Made by a program: the position numbers and the translations under genes
Notes under the pieces: model-generated
The model's database searches: none
Seen by the model: only the letters and a program-made list of their open reading frames with translations
Told to the model about the DNA's origin: nothing
Assembly (NCBI GenBank): GCA_050313995.1
Contig: JBNPMM010000002.1
Source of the DNA: JAUMWX01 sp023394215
GTDB taxonomy: Bacteria > Bacillota > Clostridia > Tissierellales > Peptoniphilaceae
DNA length: 64,000 nt
Reading direction: 5' to 3' (one strand)
Shown here: positions 44,459 through 52,616 of the stretch, in pieces
Layout: each line of letters starts with the position of its first letter
How positions within the stretch are numbered: the first letter of the stretch is position 1

Positions 44459-44797
44459 TCAGGTTCTCGTAATTTCCACTACTGTAAAGCCAAGCTTTTC
44501 TCTAAAGACTCTTTGGACTTCAAGCAAAGCCGCCTCTACCCCCTGAACATCTCCCTGTATCATGACAGCTCCATTAAATCTGTCTATGAAGGCAACTTCT
44601 ACGGGGCCTGCCTTTACTGCTACATCGGCTGCTATTATTGCCGTTTCATAAGGGCTTAGAGTAAGTATCCCCAAGGATCTTCCCACCTCTACCCCTATTC
44701 TGTCATTAACATTGGGATCGGGAGATGAAATTATATGTAGTAAAGTCACCTGTTTGCCGGGAACACTTTCTTGAATTATTCTCTGTAAATTTTCCAT
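44459..44797 (-). CDS. cutR: Circularly permuted BMC-H shell protein (EutS/CutR type)
   Basis: 112 residues. RIIQESVPGKQVTLLHIISSP and the segment ILTLSPYETAIIAADVAVKA ... FIDRFNGAVMIQGDVQGVEAAL match EutS/PduU, in which the BMC fold is circularly permuted and an N-terminal strand forms a barrel over the pore. The homologue in streptococcal cut operons is called CutR. AGGAG five bases before ATG. Confidence 0.9.
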   Translation of the reverse strand: MENLQRIIQESVPGKQVTLLHIISSPDPNVNDRIGVEVGRSLGILTLSPYETAIIAADVAVKAGPVEVAFIDRFNGAVMIQGDVQGVEAALLEVQRVFREKLGFTVVEITRT

Positions 44798-44805
44798 CCC
44801 ATCTC

Positions 44806-45756
44806 CTAATGCCTTACAAGATTTACAGCAACATCCTCATCCTTAATCCACTTTTCTATCTTATCCAGTCTTTCTTCGGATACTGCCGGGTCGCCTTCTA
44901 TAGGATAGTGCATATCAAGTTGATCGTATTTTCCTACACCCATCTTGTGATAAGGAAGAACATCAATACCGTCAAAATTTTTATAGTACTTATATGGTGC
45001 TATAAAATCCAAAAGGGCTTTTATTTCTTCTTCACTATCATTTACACCTTCCAACATAGGCATCCTTATCCTAACCTTATATCCCTTTTCAAGTAAAAAC
45101 TTCAGGTTCTCCAATATAATTTCATTGTTGACCCCTGTCCATTCCTTGTGCTTAAGCGGATCCATATGCTTTATATCGTATAAAAACAAATCCACCAAGT
45201 CCCCAAGTCTTTCAATATTTTCCGCCTTGAAATAACCGGATGTTTCTATTGCGGTATTTATACCGTCATCCTTACAAGCCTGAAGAATGCTTATCAGAGC
45301 TTCCATCTGGCCGGTGCATTCGCCCCCGCCGATTGTTACTCCTCCACCGCTCATCATATAAAAGTCCTTATCTTCTCTGACTATTTCCAAAAGCTCGCTT
45401 ATAGTCTTATACTCCCCGCTGATTTGCAAAGCTTTTTGGTAACAGGCTTTTTCACACTCCCTGCAACCTATACAGGATATCTCCCTGTTTACTTCATGCT
45501 TACCGTCAACAAGGGAATGTATGGACTTAGGGCATACGGCTACGCATGCCCCACAGTCTATACAGTTTGTCCTCTTATATAAAACCTGATAGTCAGGTCT
45601 TAAGCCTTCCGGATTAGCACACCATTTACATCTTAATGGGCAGCCTTTAAAGAATATCAAGGTCCTCACTCCCGGGCCGTCATGAATATTATATTTTTGC
45701 ACATTGAAGATCCTTGCGGTTCTTTCTAAATGGTTTACATTTGATTTTTTATCCAT
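44806..45756 (-). CDS. cutD: CutC-activating radical SAM enzyme
   Basis: 316 residues. Radical SAM cluster CPLRCKWC follows HDGPGVRTLIFFKG; two ferredoxin-type 4Fe-4S motifs are inserted after it (CIDCGACVAVCP and CIGCRECEKACYQKA). GGEC and the rest fit glycyl-radical-enzyme activases. It uses S-adenosylmethionine to install the radical on Gly821 of CutC. Directly downstream of cutC (35-bp gap). Confidence 0.95.
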   Translation of the reverse strand: MDKKSNVNHLERTARIFNVQKYNIHDGPGVRTLIFFKGCPLRCKWCANPEGLRPDYQVLYKRTNCIDCGACVAVCPKSIHSLVDGKHEVNREISCIGCRECEKACYQKALQISGEYKTISELLEIVREDKDFYMMSGGGVTIGGGECTGQMEALISILQACKDDGINTAIETSGYFKAENIERLGDLVDLFLYDIKHMDPLKHKEWTGVNNEIILENLKFLLEKGYKVRIRMPMLEGVNDSEEEIKALLDFIAPYKYYKNFDGIDVLPYHKMGVGKYDQLDMHYPIEGDPAVSEERLDKIEKWIKDEDVAVNLVRH

Positions 45757-45791
45757 TTCCTATCCTTTATCTTTAAAAGCCTAATCTAAAA

Positions 45792-48332
45792 TTAGAAGCT
45801 TGTAAGCATTGTACGGCTGATTATTTCGTCTTGTACTTCCTTACATAATTCTACGAAGAATGCTGAATATCCGGCTACACGAACTACCAAATCTCTGTAA
45901 GAAGCAGGATCCTTTTGAGCTGCCAACATTGATTCGTTGTTTACATAGTTAAATTGCATTTCCCCGTTTCCATACATACAAGCTGTTCTTAATAGGGTAA
46001 TTAGGGCTTGTTCACCTTCCTTAGTATCCAAAATACCAGGCATAATCTTAAAGTTGTGAACCATACCTAAATTCATTGAATCATTACTCATCTTAGCTAC
46101 AGACTTGATTATAGCTGTAGGTCCGTTAAAGTCGGCTCCTTGAGTAGGGCTTATACCGTCAGATAGCGGAGTCCAAGCCTTACGTCCGTTTGCACTTGCT
46201 CCTGTCATTTCACCAAACGGTGTATTGTTTGAAATTGATAGGGTTCCATGGCATAATCTTGAGAATAAAGTTCTATATTTTGTATGTTCATGTTCTGTGA
46301 AGTTAATTAGGTCTTGACAGATGAAGTCCGCATAATCATCATCGTTACCGTACTTAGGTGCTGCCAAACAATCTTGTCTGATTTGTTCGTAACCTACGAA
46401 ATCAGCTTTAAGAGCCTTATTCAATTCTTCAAGTGTATACTTTTTATCATCGTATACCAATTTCTTTATAGCTGCCATTGAATCTGCATAAGTAGCAAGT
46501 CCTGACCATACTACACCCGGTCCGAAGTTATACATTGCTCCGCCGGCAGATACGTCCATACCCTTTTCCATACAGCCTTCAAACATGATACTCATAAGAG
46601 GTTTTGGAGCCATATCTCTGTGTACCCTTTGAGAAATAGTTGTAGCTGCAGCTGTTAATCTTGTTATATACTTGATTTGTTCTTTAACAGCATGATCAAA
46701 CTTTTCAAAAGTATCATATTGGCTTATATCTCCAAAATCAGGAGTTACTCTCTTACCATACCATAGAGTTTCTCCACGGTTTAATACCAATTCTATTGCT
46801 ATCGGCCATTGAGTATATGAAGTAGATGTCCATTGATATAATCTTCCTGATTTTTGAGGTTCTACACAACCCATTAAACAGTAATCTCTGGCATCTTCTA
46901 CTGATACGCCCTTAGCAAGCATCATCTTTATGTGTGTATCATCGAAGTGACAAGCCGGGAATCCCATTCCTGCTCTTACCACGTCAACTATCTTTCTCAA
47001 ATACTTTTCAGGTGACTTTGTGTGTATACGACAAGCAACTGTAGGTTGATAAATCTTTACGTGTCTTACCGCATCCATGATTAGGTAAGTTAAGTCGTTT
47101 ACTGCTTCGCTTCCTTGTCTTGTAACTCCACCTAAAGTCATATTTATAAATGGTTGGTAACCTGCGAAGAACTTTGAACCGCCTTCACTTGTTAACCACA
47201 TCATTTCACTCATCTTGATAAGCATACATCCTGCTATTTCAAAAGCTTGATAATCGTTCATTCTTCCTGATTCTATATCAGCCTTGTAGAAAGGATACAT
47301 ATATTGGTCAACACGGCCTATACTCATACCTGTTTGATTTTCTTCTACAGGTAGCAATGATTCTATAGTCCAAACAGCTTGTACAGCTTCCCAGAAAGTT
47401 CTTGGCTTATGAGCAGGAACATGAGCACAGTTTTCGGCTATTTGTTCAAGTTCTCTCTTTCTCTTAGGATTTGTTTCCTTAGCTGCCAAAACTTTAGCAT
47501 ATTCAGACATACGTCTCGCATAAATCATTACCCCTTCAGTAGTTTCTATAACTGCCTTATAGAAGTAAATCTTATCTATATCTTCAGGATTTGAATAATC
47601 AAGTTTAGCAAGATGTTCTTTAGCTTCATTTTGAATATCAAGCATACCCTTCTTCATAAGTATAACGTCGTATCCAGGATTTGAGTCCCCTCCACCGTTT
47701 ACTTGGTGGTATGAACAGTCTGATACGAAGCTTTCTCCTGAAAGTTCCCATACACCTGCATCCCTATATTGGTTTTCGCAATGTTCATCAAGCGATTTTC
47801 CTTCCCAGAATGGGAATAATACTTCTTTACAATATTTCTTATCTTCTTCAGATATATAGAAAGGATCTTGAGGTCTTTGACCTATAGTTTCCAATTCATC
47901 CTTTAACCATCTCCAAGCTATATCCGGAGAAAATGCCCCTGCTCTCGGTGCTCCTGTAGGAGAACCTACTACAAGTTCGTTTTCTTGAATTACAAGCGGA
48001 GCTGTTTCACAACAGTATCTGAAACATTTTGCCCTAAGTATATTTTTAGGCATACCAGGATTTTGTCTTGTAAGTTCAGTTACAGCCTTAGCTCTATGTA
48101 ATGATATACTTGGTACTTGCTTTAAAAAGTTATCTTTTAAGGCAACCAATCTCTTGGTTGGTCCATTTGGTACATGAGTTTCTTCCGTTTCAATGCTACA
48201 TACTGTAGCTTCTTCTTTTTTTCCTAATTGGTCTGAAACCTTTGCAAACATTTCACGAACTTGTCTTCTTTGTTCAGGTGTCATGTTTTCAGTTGCTTCA
48301 GAAAGTTGTCTTGCGAACTCTTTTAAGTCCAT
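45792..48332 (-). CDS. cutC: Choline trimethylamine-lyase
   Basis: 846 residues from ATG 48332 (GGAGG upstream), the exact length of characterised short-form CutC. Key residues coincide in number: thiyl C489 and E491 in GCVEPQ, radical G821 in RVAGYSAFF, choline-pocket D216 and Y208 in SYHQVNGGGD, F395 in GYQPF, T502 and Y506 in QWTSTSYTQW. It cleaves choline to trimethylamine and acetaldehyde through a glycyl radical, under strictly anoxic conditions, within the microcompartment. The N-terminal helix DLKEFARQLSEATENMT may be the lumen-targeting signal. This excludes pyruvate-formate lyase, glycerol and propanediol dehydratases. Confidence 0.98.
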   Translation of the reverse strand: MDLKEFARQLSEATENMTPEQRRQVREMFAKVSDQLGKKEEATVCSIETEETHVPNGPTKRLVALKDNFLKQVPSISLHRAKAVTELTRQNPGMPKNILRAKCFRYCCETAPLVIQENELVVGSPTGAPRAGAFSPDIAWRWLKDELETIGQRPQDPFYISEEDKKYCKEVLFPFWEGKSLDEHCENQYRDAGVWELSGESFVSDCSYHQVNGGGDSNPGYDVILMKKGMLDIQNEAKEHLAKLDYSNPEDIDKIYFYKAVIETTEGVMIYARRMSEYAKVLAAKETNPKRKRELEQIAENCAHVPAHKPRTFWEAVQAVWTIESLLPVEENQTGMSIGRVDQYMYPFYKADIESGRMNDYQAFEIAGCMLIKMSEMMWLTSEGGSKFFAGYQPFINMTLGGVTRQGSEAVNDLTYLIMDAVRHVKIYQPTVACRIHTKSPEKYLRKIVDVVRAGMGFPACHFDDTHIKMMLAKGVSVEDARDYCLMGCVEPQKSGRLYQWTSTSYTQWPIAIELVLNRGETLWYGKRVTPDFGDISQYDTFEKFDHAVKEQIKYITRLTAAATTISQRVHRDMAPKPLMSIMFEGCMEKGMDVSAGGAMYNFGPGVVWSGLATYADSMAAIKKLVYDDKKYTLEELNKALKADFVGYEQIRQDCLAAPKYGNDDDYADFICQDLINFTEHEHTKYRTLFSRLCHGTLSISNNTPFGEMTGASANGRKAWTPLSDGISPTQGADFNGPTAIIKSVAKMSNDSMNLGMVHNFKIMPGILDTKEGEQALITLLRTACMYGNGEMQFNYVNNESMLAAQKDPASYRDLVVRVAGYSAFFVELCKEVQDEIISRTMLTSF

Positions 48333-48369
48333 AATTCCTCCTGACATCTATTTGTATTTTATATCATTC

Positions 48370-49755
48370 TTACTTAGTTAAAGATGATCTATAGTTGTTA
48401 AAACTATTTAAATCTTCGACTCCTATTCCTTTAAATATCATAAAGTGATTTAGACCTAAACTTGTAGATCCAACACCACCTACAGCCCTTGTAGACAACA
48501 TAAAGGATATAGGTAAATCAGAACTCAAACCGATAGCCCCGAACCCGCATGATAAATTAATCAAAAGCTTGGCAACCGGTTTTTTCTCTATAAACTGCTC
48601 TAAAACATATGAATCTTTTGAGTATATAGATAGGCAATGGCCTTTTTTATCATTCAATAAAAGTTCTATACATTTCTCACATGCATGCATCCAATCATCT
48701 TCTATATATATCGATAAGATAGGAAAATACTTTTCCTTTGAATAAGGACTGTACTTGGATACGTAAGGTTTTGTAACGACTAAAATCTTAGTATCCTCAT
48801 TTACTTTGATATTTGCTATCTTAGCGATTTCTTTTGCACTCCTGCCTATAAGCTCTCCTCTCGGATTTAAGTTTTCATCATATATAACATTTTGAAGCCT
48901 TATATGCTCTTCTTCACTTAGGAAGAAAGCTCCCTGTTTTTCAAACATAAGGTGCAGCTTATATAAGACCTCACTATCTACTACGATTGATTGCTCAACT
49001 CCCGGAAGCAATCCGTTGTTGAATGCTTTAGCAAAAACTATTTCCTTACTTGCCTTCTCCAAATCGGAATTTTTATCTACAAAAGCAATATTGTTTCCTA
49101 TCCTTGCCTCAAAGATATCTGCATATGGATTTTCTATGCTTCTCTTTTCCTTATCAAGGCTGTTTTCTATTATAAGCCTAACTTCAGGATGGGAATAAAG
49201 CTCGTATTCTCCCTTTTCAGATATATGTTTAAGTACGGAAACCCCTCCTTTAGGATAATAGTCATGAGCCAGTATTTCATTAACACCGTCTATCAGAGCC
49301 CAAACAGCTGCAGAACATCTCTTGCTCGGAACAAAAATCACGGGATTTTTGGAGCGTACAGCCAAAAGTAAAACTTGTATAGTAGTCAAAACAGATAAAA
49401 ATGGAGCTATAAAACATAGGCATATACCCTTTGATACAGCCACACTTTTTGTGCCGAGATTTTCATCTAAAAAAATATCATTAACGTCAACATATTTTTT
49501 AATATCATTTTTATATTCTTTAAGATAAAAATCAGCCAAAAGAAATTCATCTTCAAACTTGCCGTAATTTGTCTGTTCTACCTGCTTTTTAATCAGGGTT
49601 GCGATATTTTCTTTGAGATAGGCCATAAGCCTATCTTCCAAAGAAAATACCGTTTCCTTAGTTTGTTCTTTTAACTTTTCTCTTGCTTCAAGTGCTTCTT
49701 CCAAGAGGATTCTCGCCTCTTGTATGGAAAGAAGATCACTATCAATCATTCTCAT
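48370..49755 (-). CDS. Aldehyde dehydrogenase homologue lacking the catalytic cysteine
   Basis: 461 residues, related over its length to CutF at 38355 (e.g. shared EQGAFF/KQGAYF, ELIGRSAKEIA and GAIGLSSDLPISF segments). Where CutF has DNGTVCASEQSIIV this protein has NNGLLPGVEQSIVV: the nucleophile is replaced. N-terminal helix LLSIQEARILLEEALEA resembles an encapsulation signal. It is intact, with a good ribosome site (GGAGG) and coupled to cutC, so it is probably a structural or regulatory pseudoenzyme rather than a decaying gene. Confidence 0.82.
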   Translation of the reverse strand: MRMIDSDLLSIQEARILLEEALEAREKLKEQTKETVFSLEDRLMAYLKENIATLIKKQVEQTNYGKFEDEFLLADFYLKEYKNDIKKYVDVNDIFLDENLGTKSVAVSKGICLCFIAPFLSVLTTIQVLLLAVRSKNPVIFVPSKRCSAAVWALIDGVNEILAHDYYPKGGVSVLKHISEKGEYELYSHPEVRLIIENSLDKEKRSIENPYADIFEARIGNNIAFVDKNSDLEKASKEIVFAKAFNNGLLPGVEQSIVVDSEVLYKLHLMFEKQGAFFLSEEEHIRLQNVIYDENLNPRGELIGRSAKEIAKIANIKVNEDTKILVVTKPYVSKYSPYSKEKYFPILSIYIEDDWMHACEKCIELLLNDKKGHCLSIYSKDSYVLEQFIEKKPVAKLLINLSCGFGAIGLSSDLPISFMLSTRAVGGVGSTSLGLNHFMIFKGIGVEDLNSFNNYRSSLTK

Positions 49756-49768
49756 ATTTACCTCCTTA

Positions 49769-50071
49769 TTATGGAAGTAGATTTTCTAATTTATAACGCT
49801 TTGTAACCTTAGCTAAATCTTGATGTGGTCTTGGTATTACCAAACTGCTGTAAACAGTGGCTCCCATTCTTTCTACAGCCTTAACTCCCGCTTCAACCGC
49901 ACTCTTACATGCAGCTACATCGCCTTCAATCAAAACTGATATATAACCGCTCGCCACGTTTTCATAACCTATTATTTCTACGTCTCCTGCCTTAGCCATA
50001 GCATCAGCAGCTTCTAAAACGTATACCAATCCGAATGTTTCAATTCCTCCGAATGCTTTTATTCCAGCCAT
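49769..50071 (-). CDS. BMC-H shell protein, divergent
   Basis: 100 residues, one BMC domain (FGLVYVLEAADAMAKAGDVEIIGYENVASGYISVLIE broken as FGLVYVLEAADAM and GDVAACKSAVEAGVK). The pore loop reads NVASGYIS rather than FVGGGLVT, so its pore chemistry should differ from the three EutM-type proteins downstream. Second of a pair near the start of the operon, just before the dead aldehyde dehydrogenase. Confidence 0.9.
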   Translation of the reverse strand: MAGIKAFGGIETFGLVYVLEAADAMAKAGDVEIIGYENVASGYISVLIEGDVAACKSAVEAGVKAVERMGATVYSSLVIPRPHQDLAKVTKRYKLENLLP

Positions 50072-50080
50072 ATCTACTCC

Positions 50081-50377
50081 TTATAAATCAATGTCATGTA
50101 CAGATATTACATCGCCTATACCTTGTTCAGGTCTTCTCATTACATTATGCGCTGTAACTTTTCCTATCTTTTCAGCCGCTTCAACTCCCGCTCTTACAGC
50201 AGATTCACAAGCAGCTACGTCGCCCTTAACTATTACTGTAACCAATGTAGAACCTACATTTTCATAAGAAATAAGTTCAACATCCGCAGCTTTAAGCATC
50301 TTATCACATGCTTCCAAAGCCGGTAACATTCCCAATGTTTCTACAAGCCCTACAGCTTGTCCACCATGATATCTCAT
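50081..50377 (-). CDS. BMC-H shell protein, divergent
   Basis: 98 residues from ATG 50377, with GGGAGG upstream; a TTG twelve bases earlier is inside that site. BMC pattern VGLVETLGMLPALEACDKML, pore loop ENVGSTLVTV, GDVAACESAVRAGVEAAEK. Related to the neighbour at 49769 more than to the EutM-type copies, so it is a second shell subfamily. The tail QGIGDVISVHDIDL is extra. Confidence 0.9.
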   Translation of the reverse strand: MRYHGGQAVGLVETLGMLPALEACDKMLKAADVELISYENVGSTLVTVIVKGDVAACESAVRAGVEAAEKIGKVTAHNVMRRPEQGIGDVISVHDIDL

Positions 50378-50389
50378 TTTACCTCCCAA

Positions 50390-50653
50390 TTATTTAATAT
50401 AAGCGTTTATAGTGTCTTTTTGTTCTTGACTCGCTTTATAATACACAATTAATTCACCATCTTTAAGTTCAAAAGAATCCTCATCTATAAGGCCGTTTTC
50501 CTTAGCTGTCATAAGGGCCTCAATCATTGATTTTTTCTTAAATGGTTTATATTTTCCGAATTCTCCCTTTAAAGCTTCCATAACTTCATTAACGGAAGCC
50601 TTTTCAACTTTTGTAAAATACTTAAGTATTGCATAGTTCAAAGTCAATTTCAT
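50390..50653 (-). CDS. Small winged-helix-like protein at head of cut operon
   Basis: 87 residues, family not recognised. Helices YAILKYFTK, SVNEVMEALKGEF, KKSMIEALMTAKENGLI followed by a beta hairpin FELKDGELIVYY have the spacing of a winged-helix fold. No signal or membrane segment. ATG overlaps the permease stop by 4 bp, with GGAGG upstream. It could be a regulator or a compartment assembly factor. Confidence 0.65.
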   Translation of the reverse strand: MKLTLNYAILKYFTKVEKASVNEVMEALKGEFGKYKPFKKKSMIEALMTAKENGLIDEDSFELKDGELIVYYKASQEQKDTINAYIK

Positions 50654-51738
50654 TGCACGTCCTCCTTCTTCTTGAAGAAATCAAGCGGATTAGTTGCTAT
50701 TGTTACAATACCTACCGCCATTACCAAGGCTGCTACCCAAGCTATAGCCGGTATATCGAAACCTGCTTGCTTCATAAATACGCCTATTATCAACCAGCTG
50801 AAGAACGGTCCCCAGAAAGAGTAAGCTCCATTACAAGCCATACCCAAAGCTGCTCCGCACATACTGTTTCCCTTATACCATAAGCTGAATGCATATAAAG
50901 TGAAGAAACCGCTGATTACAAAGAATATAAGTGACGGACCGTCTGTAAATGCTCCTGACAATAAGGTTCCGTATATAGAGAAACCGCCACCTTCCATAAT
51001 TGACAATATAGGCAACAATATAAATAAGTTTGTTAAACCGCTTGTTAACTGTCTTATTGTTATACCGATTTCATAGTCGATCATACTTGTTCCGAAACCG
51101 GCTATTGTACCTTCAAATCCCCAACCTATTGCTGCTATTAAAGCAATTATTATACCAAGTGCCATATTGCTTGATCCTTCTCCTGTCAAGCTTGTAAGGC
51201 CTATCATAAAACTTGCACCTATACAGATGATAACTCCAAGTATCATCCTTGCTGTCAATGGTTGCTTAAAGAAAATTCTTCCTAAAATTGCACCTACCGC
51301 AACATTCAAAGCCGCTATAGGTATTACTATAGGTCCTGCCATCTGAATGGCTATTATGTACGCAACCCCTGCTATAGGTCCTCCGACCAATGCAGCTGTA
51401 ATCATTATTACACCCGGTTTACTCTTTATAGTTAACCAAAGGTCTCTGAACTTACCTCCCTTTACTGCCATTATGATGGCCCAAAACGCTGAAAATAAGT
51501 CATTTAAACCTGCTCCCAAAACTCCCAATAAAAACACCTTTGCCATATCGGATAATACTGAATTCCAATCAGTCCAAATTCCCTTACCCATAGCCACTGT
51601 AATAAATGCAGTATACAATCCATATGACATACCTGATAATATAGCTACGGTAAGACCCTTTTTGAAGAATGATGAATCCAATCTTTTCTTGGCTTCTTTT
51701 GCTTTCATGGCATCATCGTTACTTCTAACTTCTACCAT
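50650..51738 (-). CDS. DMT/EamA-type 10-TM permease of the choline operon
   Basis: 362 residues with ten hydrophobic segments and an internal duplication typical of the drug/metabolite transporter superfamily; pattern GPIVIPIAALNVAVGAILGR before TM5 and its counterpart near 310. First gene of the operon, AGGAGG upstream. The operon has no other transporter, so uptake of choline or release of trimethylamine or ethanol is likely. Substrate not proven; it is much longer than the EmrE-type exporters noted in some cut clusters. Confidence 0.78.
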   Translation of the reverse strand: MVEVRSNDDAMKAKEAKKRLDSSFFKKGLTVAILSGMSYGLYTAFITVAMGKGIWTDWNSVLSDMAKVFLLGVLGAGLNDLFSAFWAIIMAVKGGKFRDLWLTIKSKPGVIMITAALVGGPIAGVAYIIAIQMAGPIVIPIAALNVAVGAILGRIFFKQPLTARMILGVIICIGASFMIGLTSLTGEGSSNMALGIIIALIAAIGWGFEGTIAGFGTSMIDYEIGITIRQLTSGLTNLFILLPILSIMEGGGFSIYGTLLSGAFTDGPSLIFFVISGFFTLYAFSLWYKGNSMCGAALGMACNGAYSFWGPFFSWLIIGVFMKQAGFDIPAIAWVAALVMAVGIVTIATNPLDFFKKKEDVQ

Positions 51739-51818
51739 ATATCGTTACCTCCTTCTTATTATTTGAATAACTTAGTATTCAATGAAAACAAATATATGAA
51801 ATTGTTGTCAAGATAATT

Positions 51819-51846
51819 TTAATATTTGCCCTAATGTAAGAGTCAA
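51819..51846 (-). promoter_or_regulatory. Possible second promoter of choline operon
   Basis: TTGACT (51846-51841), 16-bp spacer, TATTAA (51824-51819), about 80 bp upstream of the permease ATG. It could give basal expression. Confidence 0.4.
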
Positions 51847-51977
51847 TAAAAAAGTTACAAAAATATTTATTTGATTGATAAAATATACTAATCCCACAAA
51901 TTTCAAGTTTCTTTAAAATATGAAATCATTTTCACGCATATATATGCTTTAAACATGTATATCTTCTCTTCTTAGCC

Positions 51978-52008
51978 TTCTTAAACCTTAACCTAAGGTT
52001 AATGTGAA
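51978..52008 (-). promoter_or_regulatory. MerR-type promoter and operator of choline operon
   Basis: -35 TTCACA (52008-52003), exactly 19 bp of spacer, -10 TAAGAA (51983-51978). The spacer contains TTAACCT-A-AGGTTAA (51988-52002), a perfect dyad typical of MerR-regulated, over-long spacer promoters. The 424-bp gap 51739-52162 also holds a 12-bp palindrome GCATATATATGC (51936-51947); no riboswitch or ORF was found in it. Confidence 0.5.
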
Positions 52009-52114
52009 TATGCGTTCATAATCAAGCCTTTTCACGGCTTTTTAAATAATATAAATAAAAAAAATCATCCTGCTCGGAAAATTTCAAAAATTCCGAAGCA
52101 AATACTTATGCAAT

Positions 52115-52151
52115 AAAAAACTCAAGCCTCGGAAATATTCCTTAGCTTGAG
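52115..52151 (-). terminator. Terminator of the allose operon
   Basis: On the minus strand CTCAAGC pairs with GCTTGAG around an inner GGAAT/ATTCC hairpin, followed by TTTTTT. It lies 12 bp after the rpiB stop. Confidence 0.88.
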
Positions 52152-52162
52152 CTTTCAGAAGC

Positions 52163-52609
52163 CTATTTATAGTCTTCTTCTATTTTACTTATTAAATCAA
52201 GTCTATTTTGATGACGACCTCCCTCATATTGGGCAGAGAAAAACTCATCAACTATCATCTTAGCCATATCCTGACCTACAACCCTTGCCCCGAAGGCAAT
52301 TATATTTGCGTTATTATGTTGCACTGTAAGCCTTGCAGTATAAGGCTCACTGCACACACATGCCCTTATCCCCGGCACCTTGTTTGCTGATAGGGATATA
52401 CCTACACCGGTCCCGCAAATGAGAACCCCCTTATCAACCTCTCCGTCGATAACAGCCTCGGCAACTTTTCTTCCGTAAATAGGATAATCCGTTCTTTCTT
52501 CAGAATCCGTTCCGAAATCTACTACTTCAAATCCCTTGGCTCTAAGATGATCTGCTATTATGTTCTTTAATTCTACTGCAGTATGGTCGTTTCCTATACC
52601 TACTCTCAT
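52163..52609 (-). CDS. rpiB: Ribose/allose-6-phosphate isomerase
   Basis: 148 residues, RpiB/LacAB family. Active-site Cys in LICGTGVGIS and phosphate-binding Arg/His in TARLTVQHNNANII. In the E. coli allose system RpiB also converts D-allose 6-phosphate to D-allulose 6-phosphate, which fits its place here beside the epimerase and kinase. Last gene of the operon, 7 bp after the binding protein. Confidence 0.9.
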   Translation of the reverse strand: MRVGIGNDHTAVELKNIIADHLRAKGFEVVDFGTDSEERTDYPIYGRKVAEAVIDGEVDKGVLICGTGVGISLSANKVPGIRACVCSEPYTARLTVQHNNANIIAFGARVVGQDMAKMIVDEFFSAQYEGGRHQNRLDLISKIEEDYK

Positions 52610-52616
52610 AATAATC

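Larger units (their letters stand above)
33724..51738 (-). other. Choline-utilisation microcompartment operon (glycyl radical type)
   Basis: Twenty-four minus-strand genes with overlaps or gaps mostly under 40 bp: permease, small protein, two shell proteins, dead aldehyde dehydrogenase, CutC, CutD, shell protein, EutP-like, EutT-like, EutJ-like, GrpU-like, vertex protein, His-rich protein, PduL, two shell proteins, CutF, shell protein, TPR, DUF4037, DUF4125, MerR, alcohol dehydrogenase. Largest internal gap is 98 bp at 39981-40078. CutC is of the 846-residue class, matching type I cut clusters known from Desulfovibrio and Firmicutes. Confidence 0.9.

Noticed and set aside
45792..48332. Glycyl radical enzyme considered as pyruvate-formate lyase, glycerol or propanediol dehydratase
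   Set aside because: The choline-pocket residues and their numbering fit CutC only, and no lyase for other substrates is nearby.
51739..52162. Riboswitch or small RNA in the gap before the choline operon
   Set aside because: Apart from the terminator, promoter-like elements and simple palindromes, I find no conserved riboswitch-like core; the leader is AT-rich and weakly structured.
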